Shown: positions 59,040 through 64,000 of the stretch, one piece after another
How positions within the stretch are numbered: the stretch's first letter is position 1
Layout of the letters: the number at the start of each line of letters is the position of its first letter
DNA from: an uncultured Parolsenella sp.
Lineage (GTDB): Bacteria; Actinomycetota; Coriobacteriia; Coriobacteriales; Atopobiaceae
Assembly (NCBI RefSeq): GCF_934660935.1
Contig: NZ_CAKUIH010000010.1
Coordinates: 6,204 to 70,203 of the forward strand
Reading direction: 5' to 3'
Length of the DNA stretch: 64,000 nucleotides
Made by a program: the position numbers and the translations under genes
Notes under the pieces: generated by a model
Told to the model about the DNA's origin: nothing
The model's input: the letters and a program-made list of their open reading frames with translations, nothing else
The model's database searches: none

Positions 59040-60356
59040 ATGAGACTTTCCATAGAGCGGATGACCTACGGGCCCGACGCAATCGCCCACACCGAAGACG
59101 GCAAATGCGTGTTCGTCTCTGGCGCCATCGCTGGAGACGTCGTCGAGGCGGAGCTCGTAAGCGACGGGAAGTCCTTCGCGAAGGCGAAGGTCACGGAGGT
59201 CCTTGAGCCCTCTCCCGCCCGCGTCACCCCCACTTGGCCGCTTGCGACGGTGCTTGGTTGTGCGCCCTGGGCTTGCATGGAACGCGAGGCCCAGCTCGCC
59301 GCGAAGCGCGCCAACGTCGTCGACGCGCTCGCTCGCGTGGGCCACATGGCCGATGCTGACGAGCTCGTTCGTGACTGCCTCGCCCCCAGCGACGCCTGGC
59401 ACTATCGCAACAAAGCCGAGCTCGCGTTCGTTCGCGACGGCCGTCACGCAACGCTTGGCATGTACGCCGCAGACGGCGCGACGGTCATCCGCGTGGATGA
59501 GTTCCCGCTGCTCGACGTTCCCGCCAAGGGGCGCGACGCCAAACTCGTGAAGAACGTCTCGGGAGCGCTCTCCTATCTCGCGAGCTCTCATGAGCTCGAG
59601 ATCGAGCGCGTGGGCATTCGCCGCTCCAGTCGCACGAAGGACGTGGAGATCGCGATCTGGACTCCCGCCGGGGCATTCCCGCGCGGGCAGGCAAAGCGCG
59701 TCCTCGAAGCGACTCACGCCACGTCCCTCGTGCGCGTCATGACGAAGGGTCCGTCCAAGGCACGCAAGATCGCCGGCGTTGAGCGCCTCGATGGCGCCGG
59801 CTCCTGGAGCGAGCGCATCGCCGGCAACGTCATGCGCCTCTCCGCGCCGAGCTTCTTCCAGGTGAACACCAAGGGTGCCGAGAAGCTCGTCGAACTCGTC
59901 ATTGACGCGCTCGACCCGCAGGAAGACGACATCGCGATGGACCTCTACTCCGGCGCCGGCACCTTCACGCTGCCGCTCGCCCAGAGGTGCGACTTCGTCG
60001 ACGCCGTTGAGTCCTATGGCCCCGCCGTTCGCGATCTCCGCCGAAACCTTGAGGAGGCTCGCCTCGACAACGTCGACGCCGTGGGTGGAGACGCGGGCCG
60101 CGAGTTCCCGGATGACGACGCGGACGTCATCGTCGTCGATCCACCCCGCGCCGGCCTCGCGGATGATGTCGTGTCCCAGCTTTCGGATCAGCCCGCCCGC
60201 GCCATCGCCTACGTGAGCTGCGACCCGGCGACCCTCGCCCGCGACCTTGCTCGCTTCCGCGAGATTGGTGTCTTCGAGCCGGTCTCCGTCACGCCGGTCG
60301 ACCTCTTCCCGCAGACCTTCCACGTCGAGACCGTCACCAAGCTTGTTCGCAAGTAA
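59040..60356 (+). CDS. RlmD/TrmA-type RNA (uracil-5-)-methyltransferase
   Basis: A 438-aa protein. A short TRAM-like N-terminal domain (MRLSIERMTYGPDAIA ... VEAELV) is followed by the SAM-dependent methyltransferase: MDLYSGAGTFTLPLAQ, VIVVDPPRAGL and the nucleophile motif YVSCDPATLARD. The four-Cys iron-sulfur motif of E. coli RlmD is not complete (only GCAPWACM is seen). It methylates uracil in rRNA or tRNA. It starts 7 nt after ppk1, suggesting co-transcription. Confidence 0.9.
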   Translation: MRLSIERMTYGPDAIAHTEDGKCVFVSGAIAGDVVEAELVSDGKSFAKAKVTEVLEPSPARVTPTWPLATVLGCAPWACMEREAQLAAKRANVVDALARVGHMADADELVRDCLAPSDAWHYRNKAELAFVRDGRHATLGMYAADGATVIRVDEFPLLDVPAKGRDAKLVKNVSGALSYLASSHELEIERVGIRRSSRTKDVEIAIWTPAGAFPRGQAKRVLEATHATSLVRVMTKGPSKARKIAGVERLDGAGSWSERIAGNVMRLSAPSFFQVNTKGAEKLVELVIDALDPQEDDIAMDLYSGAGTFTLPLAQRCDFVDAVESYGPAVRDLRRNLEEARLDNVDAVGGDAGREFPDDDADVIVVDPPRAGLADDVVSQLSDQPARAIAYVSCDPATLARDLARFREIGVFEPVSVTPVDLFPQTFHVETVTKLVRK

Positions 60357-60392
60357 CCCACAAGGCCGCCGACACGGCAGATTGGATACACC

Positions 60393-60944
60393 ATGGCACG
60401 CATTGCAATCCTTCTCGCTGATGGCTTCGAGACCATCGAGGCGCTCGCCCCGGCAGACGTCTGCCGTCGCGGCGGCCAGGACGTGGCCCTCGTCACCGTA
60501 AACGCCGAGCCGCACGTCACCTCCGCCCAGAACGTCGGCATCGACTGCGATGCCACGCTTGACACCTATGATTTCGCCACCTGCGACCTTATCGTCCTTC
60601 CCGGCGGCCTTCCTGGCACCACGACCCTCCGCGCCACCGACCGCGTCTGCGAGCTCGCGCGCGACTTCATGGAGAACCGTAAGGTAGGCTCGATCTGCGC
60701 CGCTCCTTCCATTCTTGCCGAGCTCGACCTCCTCGAGGGACGAACGGCCACCTGCTATCCGGGCTTCGAGGGAGACTTTCCCGCCGGCGTTCGCCCGGAG
60801 AAGAACGGCGTCTACCGCGACGGCAACCTCGTGACCGCATCTGGCCCCGGCTTTGCCGTCGAGTTTGGCCTCGCCCTGCTCGAGCTTCTCACCGACAAGG
60901 CCACCGCTGACGGTGTCGCCTCAGGCATGCTCATCGAAAGGTAG
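60393..60944 (+). CDS. DJ-1/PfpI family protein (YajL-like)
   Basis: A 183-aa protein: ILLADGFETIEALAPADVCRR with the conserved Glu, LIVLPGGLPGTTTL, and the nucleophile elbow GSICAAPSIL with the reactive Cys. DJ-1-type proteins act as protein or nucleotide deglycases or as stress chaperones; the exact role is debated. The stop TAG is directly followed by the Maf gene start (GTG), so the two are coupled. Confidence 0.92.
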   Translation: MARIAILLADGFETIEALAPADVCRRGGQDVALVTVNAEPHVTSAQNVGIDCDATLDTYDFATCDLIVLPGGLPGTTTLRATDRVCELARDFMENRKVGSICAAPSILAELDLLEGRTATCYPGFEGDFPAGVRPEKNGVYRDGNLVTASGPGFAVEFGLALLELLTDKATADGVASGMLIER

Positions 60945-61622
60945 GTGCGCGTTTTGTCGCTGTTTGACCTTCCCAACCGCATAGATCGCCTCGTTCTCGC
61001 AAGCGGCTCCCCCAGGCGCGTCGAGCTCCTGACGGAGATGGGCTTCAACCCCATCGTGAGGCCGCAGAACATCGATGAGGCGGCGGCGCTCGAGGCGTTT
61101 GCCAACAGCTTTGACGAGGAGCTGGGCGAGGATTTCGACGAGGAGCCCACTTGCGAGGAGATGGTCCGTCATCTCGCGGAATGCAAGGCGATGAGCGCCC
61201 TCGAGGACGAGACCAAGCCCGGCGACGTCATCCTCGCGGCGGACACCATCGTTGCCATCGACGGCGAGGAGCTTGGCAAGCCCCGTTCCGAGGAAGATGC
61301 CATCGAGATGCTCCACGCGCTCTCCGGGCGCACGCACGAAGTGTCTACCGGCGTCTGCCTCCTATCTCCCACGCGAACGGGCGGACACAGGTCCTTCTCG
61401 TTCTATGAGACCACGAGCGTCACGTTCTACGAACTAGACAATGCGACCATCGAGGCCTACGTCAAAACCGGGGAGCCGCTCGACAAGGCTGGAGCCTACG
61501 GGATCCAGGGGCTCGGCCGCACGCTTGTGCGTACAATCGAGGGCGACTACTTCAACGTGGTCGGCCTCCCCGTGGCCAAAACGATGCGCGCACTTGAGGC
61601 TTTCGTCGGAAAGAGCGACTAA
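60945..61622 (+). CDS. maf: Maf-like nucleoside triphosphate pyrophosphatase
   Basis: A 225-aa protein: LASGSPRRVELLTEMGF is the Maf signature, ADTIVAIDGEELGKPRSEEDA and STGVCLL, and DKAGAYGIQGLG complete the family. It hydrolyses dTTP/UTP or modified nucleotides. An insert of about 25 acidic residues (45-72) is longer than in B. subtilis Maf. The start is GTG 60945, immediately after the previous stop. Its stop overlaps the next ATG by one base. Confidence 0.93.
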   Translation: MRVLSLFDLPNRIDRLVLASGSPRRVELLTEMGFNPIVRPQNIDEAAALEAFANSFDEELGEDFDEEPTCEEMVRHLAECKAMSALEDETKPGDVILAADTIVAIDGEELGKPRSEEDAIEMLHALSGRTHEVSTGVCLLSPTRTGGHRSFSFYETTSVTFYELDNATIEAYVKTGEPLDKAGAYGIQGLGRTLVRTIEGDYFNVVGLPVAKTMRALEAFVGKSD

Positions 61623-62713
61623 TGGCAAAGAGAATTTCGGGTCGAACGATGTGGGACGACAAGAGGCTCGAAGGTCCGCGTGACCTTGCGGCCAATGCGA
61701 CGGAGGTGCCAGCCACAACCATCGCTGACGTCTCCCAAATCCCCGGAATTCGCATTGCCCATCACACGGACGAGGAAAACGGCACCGGCTGCACGGTCAT
61801 CGTCTGCCCGGCCGGCGCCACGGGCGGCGTAGACGTCCGAGGGGGCGCCCCCGCCACTCGAGAGACGGACCTCCTCCGTCCGGAGGAGACGGTCGACGTC
61901 CTGCACTCCGTCGTTCTCTCTGGCGGAAGCGCCTATGGCCTGGCTGCCTCCGTTGGCGTTGCCGAGGAACTCGAGCGTCGTGGCATCGGGCTTAACGTGC
62001 AGGTTGGCGTCGTCCCCATCGTATCTGGCGCATGCCTCTTCGACCTGGCCTTCGCAAACCCGCACGTACGCCCCACCGCACGCGATGGAGCCTCGGCATG
62101 TGCCCGCGCGCTCGACAACCCGCCGGTTCCGCTGCCCAGAGGCAACGTTGGGGCTGGCTGTGGATGCACCGTCGGCAAGCTTGGCGGCCCCGCGTTCGCG
62201 ATGAAGGCGGGCCTCGGAACCGACGTCGAACAGGCGGGCACGCTCGTCTGCGGTGCCATCGCCGCCGTGAATGCGTGCGGAAACGTCGTCGACCCGGATA
62301 CGGGCGAGGTCATCGCCGGCATGCGCTCCCAGACGGGCGCGGGCTTCGTGGACGAATGTGACCTCGCGCTCTCCATGGCCGCGAGGATGCCCCTCGAGGC
62401 AGGCCGCAACGGCAGCTCTCAGCCTCCCATGCGCACGAACACGACCATCTCCTGCGTCATAACCAACGCCAAGCTCACGAAGGCTCAGGCAACGAAGGTC
62501 GCCCAAATGGCGGCGGATGCCTATGCCCATGCGATTCGCCCCACTCACACGACCAATGACGGCGACTCCGTTTTCGTCATGGCAACCGGCGAGGTTGAGA
62601 TGCCCGTCGACGTTGTGGGCATCCTCGCAACGCGCGCCCTCGAGCGAGCCATCACAGACGGCGCCCGCAGCGCCAAGACCTCTCACGGCCTCCCCGGCGC
62701 CGCGGATCTCTAG
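61622..62713 (+). CDS. P1 family peptidase (DmpA/NylC-like N-terminal nucleophile hydrolase)
   Basis: A 363-aa protein of peptidase family S58: GIRIAHHTDEENGTGCTVIVC, VDVRGGAPATRETDLL, LSGGSAYGLAAS, RGNVGAGCGCTVGKLGG and HTTNDGDSVFVMATG. Such proteins self-cleave into two chains and hydrolyse N-terminal residues or amides. The GAGCGC segment carries two Cys where many homologues have GAGTGA. A 30-aa N-terminal extension precedes the domain. It overlaps maf by one base (TAATG). Confidence 0.88.
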   Translation: MAKRISGRTMWDDKRLEGPRDLAANATEVPATTIADVSQIPGIRIAHHTDEENGTGCTVIVCPAGATGGVDVRGGAPATRETDLLRPEETVDVLHSVVLSGGSAYGLAASVGVAEELERRGIGLNVQVGVVPIVSGACLFDLAFANPHVRPTARDGASACARALDNPPVPLPRGNVGAGCGCTVGKLGGPAFAMKAGLGTDVEQAGTLVCGAIAAVNACGNVVDPDTGEVIAGMRSQTGAGFVDECDLALSMAARMPLEAGRNGSSQPPMRTNTTISCVITNAKLTKAQATKVAQMAADAYAHAIRPTHTTNDGDSVFVMATGEVEMPVDVVGILATRALERAITDGARSAKTSHGLPGAADL

Positions 62714-62765
62714 GACTGTTCACTAGGCTCACACACCCGTACGAACGAATAGCGGAAAGGCTCCA

Positions 62766-63590
62766 ATGTACAAGCTCATCGCAAGCGATATGGACGAGAC
62801 GTTCCTCGACGGACATCATCAGATTCCGCCCGCAAACCTCCCGGCACTCAAGCGCCTGCGCGAGCTCGGTGTGCTCTTCGTTCCCAGCTCCGGGCGAGGC
62901 TATCTCTCCATCATGGACAACTTCGAGGACATCGATCCCGCCCTCATGGAGGGTACGTACGTCATCTCCTATAACGGAGGCTCGATCAATCGCTTTGGCG
63001 ACCCTGAGCCGATCTTCTCCCACAACCTCGACCACGACCTCGCAGACAAGCTCTGGAAGTTTGGGCGCGAGCGCGGGCTCTCCATGCATGCCTATACGCC
63101 AGATGGTCGCATTCTCGTGCAAGGCATGACCGAGAGCGAGTCTCGCTACCTCGCGTCACTCCGCCGCATCGAGAAAGTGGACCTTCCGGACTTGTCGAGC
63201 GTGCCCGTCGTCTCGAAGATGATCTACATGAACATGAACTTCGACTGGCTTCACGAGTTTGGTGCCAACGTCATCGACCCCATGCTCGACGGACGGGCGA
63301 CGATCACCTACTCCTCCGGTCGCTACCTCGAGGTCAACCCCATAGGCTGCGACAAGGGCGAGGGCCTCAGGAAACTTGCCGAGATTCTCGGCATAGACAT
63401 CGCAGACACGATCGCCTTCGGGGACTCAGCCAATGACCGCGAGATGATCGCCGCTGCCGGGCTTGGCGTGGGCGTGGCCAACGTGACCGACGACGTGCGT
63501 CCCGTCTGTGACCTCGTGCTCGACACGACGGGGCCCGATGGAGCGCTTCCCGAACTTGTCGAACGCATCATCGAGCCCCAGCATCGTTAG
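62766..63590 (+). CDS. Cof-type HAD-IIB family phosphatase
   Basis: A 274-aa protein. IASDMDETFLDGHHQIP is HAD motif I, FVPSSGRGY motif II, the conserved Lys lies in CDKGEGLRKLAE, and FGDSANDREMIAAAGLGVGVAN is motif IV. The C2B-type cap lies between. It dephosphorylates sugar phosphates or cofactor intermediates such as PLP; the substrate is unknown. GGAAAGG precedes the ATG. Confidence 0.93.
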   Translation: MYKLIASDMDETFLDGHHQIPPANLPALKRLRELGVLFVPSSGRGYLSIMDNFEDIDPALMEGTYVISYNGGSINRFGDPEPIFSHNLDHDLADKLWKFGRERGLSMHAYTPDGRILVQGMTESESRYLASLRRIEKVDLPDLSSVPVVSKMIYMNMNFDWLHEFGANVIDPMLDGRATITYSSGRYLEVNPIGCDKGEGLRKLAEILGIDIADTIAFGDSANDREMIAAAGLGVGVANVTDDVRPVCDLVLDTTGPDGALPELVERIIEPQHR

Positions 63591-63594
63591 AGGC

Positions 63595-63644
63595 AAGCCG
63601 CCTGCGCCGTTGCCATCTCGGCAAATTCGCAGGCGGCTTTATTG
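63595..63644 (+). terminator. Terminator between Cof-type gene and ffh
   Basis: AAGCCGCCTGCG (63595-63606) pairs with CGCAGGCGGCTT (63628-63639), then TATT. It separates two convergent genes and may work in both directions. Confidence 0.75.
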
Positions 63645-63667
63645 CTTGCTATAGCGCTTCCGTGAGA

Positions 63668-64000
63668 TTAGAACGGCAGCTTTCCTCCGGGCATGCCCAT
63701 GCCGCCCGGCATGCCGCCACCCATCTGACGCATCATCTGCTGCATCTGGCGCTTGGCCTGCTTGCGGTTGCCGCCCCCCATCATGCCGCGCATCTTGCCC
63801 ATCATCTTGTTGAGCTCGCTCCACTGCTTGATGAGGCGATTGACATCCTGCACGGAGTGACCGGAGCCGCGCGCGATGCGCTGGCGGCGCATGCCGTTGA
63901 TGATGCCCGGGCGAGCGCGCTCCTGCTTCGTCATCGAATGGATGATGCTCTCGATCTGGCGCATCTGCTCCTCGGAGTTATCGCCGCCCATCTGGCGCAG
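63668..64000 (-). CDS. ffh: Signal recognition particle protein Ffh, C-terminal part (5' end cut by window edge)
   Basis: 110 codons of the Met-rich M domain: RARPGIINGMRRQRIARGSG is the 4.5S RNA-binding helix-turn-helix, followed by VQDVNRLIKQWSELNKMMGKM and a Met/Gly/Gln-rich end. The M domain binds signal peptides for co-translational targeting. The GTPase domain lies beyond the right edge. The frame is open to the window end. Confidence 0.95.
   Translation of the reverse strand: MRQMGGDNSEEQMRQIESIIHSMTKQERARPGIINGMRRQRIARGSGHSVQDVNRLIKQWSELNKMMGKMRGMMGGGNRKQAKRQMQQMMRQMGGGMPGGMGMPGGKLPF

Noticed and set aside
1..64000. CRISPR array, rRNA, tRNA, tmRNA, RNase P RNA, prophage or transposase genes
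   Set aside because: I looked for regularly spaced repeats, conserved RNA segments and mobile-element proteins and saw none, although without a covariance search a divergent RNA gene could be missed.

Overview
The window is about 60 percent GC, tightly packed with chromosomal genes, and looks like a high-GC Gram-positive anaerobe. I infer class Coriobacteriia, probably an Atopobiaceae or Olsenella-like organism, from gene content and protein style (pyruvate phosphate dikinase, Tat-anchored lipoprotein amino-acid-binding proteins, purine hydroxylase genes, a PatB/MalY C-S lyase, many GTG/TTG starts). No sequence search was possible, so the taxonomy is an inference. No rRNA, tRNA, CRISPR array, prophage, transposase or plasmid gene was seen.

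Layout. 1-9.9 kb, minus strand: a TudS(DUF523)-purine nucleoside phosphorylase fusion cut by the left edge, a SurA-N-like membrane protein, NAD-type isocitrate dehydrogenase, a HEAT-repeat protein, a NYN/LOTUS RNase-like protein, a small membrane protein, a beta-hydroxyacid dehydrogenase with a His/Cys-rich tail, DegV, ribosome hibernation factor HPF, an orphan amino-acid-binding lipoprotein behind a roughly 390-nt leader, and ComF. 10-14.8 kb, minus: a D-Ala ligase homologue with a VanA-like omega loop, TatD, KsgA/RsmA, MetG. 15.1-25.1 kb, plus: two lipoproteins, an ADP-ribosylglycohydrolase, a KdpD/KdpE-like two-component pair, a Na,K-ATPase-type (P2C) P-type ATPase, two TrkA/RCK proteins and a small basic protein.

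25.1-31.3 kb, minus: a MarR repressor, a heterodimeric ABC exporter, a GH5-like protein and RsmI. 31.8-34.6 kb, plus: PpdK. 34.9-41.1 kb, minus: an amino-acid ABC importer running into an Amt-PII fusion and a PatB/MalY lyase. 41.6-48.3 kb, minus: a three-subunit xanthine dehydrogenase-type molybdoenzyme, a GltD-like flavoprotein and glycerate kinase. 48.5-52.6 kb, plus: a second amino-acid ABC importer, PyrE and a flavodoxin. 52.8-56 kb, minus: ArgR, ArgG and a macrodomain/PARG-like protein. 56.3-63.6 kb, plus: Ppk1 with unusual tails, an RlmD-type methyltransferase, DJ-1, Maf, a P1-family peptidase and a Cof-type phosphatase. The right edge cuts ffh.

How genes work together. The best candidate for an undescribed system is the cation module at 17.9-24.7 kb: sensor kinase, response regulator, P2C ATPase and two RCK proteins without KdpABC, TrkH or KtrB. 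Other strong candidates are the TudS-PNP fusion (predicted thiopurine/thiopyrimidine salvage), the Amt-PII fusion with an Asn in place of the first twin-His, and a dispersed family of perfect palindromes with the core AAAGGGAC-N-GTCCCTTT (four copies). Several regulatory palindromes are clear, notably twin ACTTTAG-N4-CTAAAGT sites at 48.45 kb and three TTGAT-like sites on the marR promoter.
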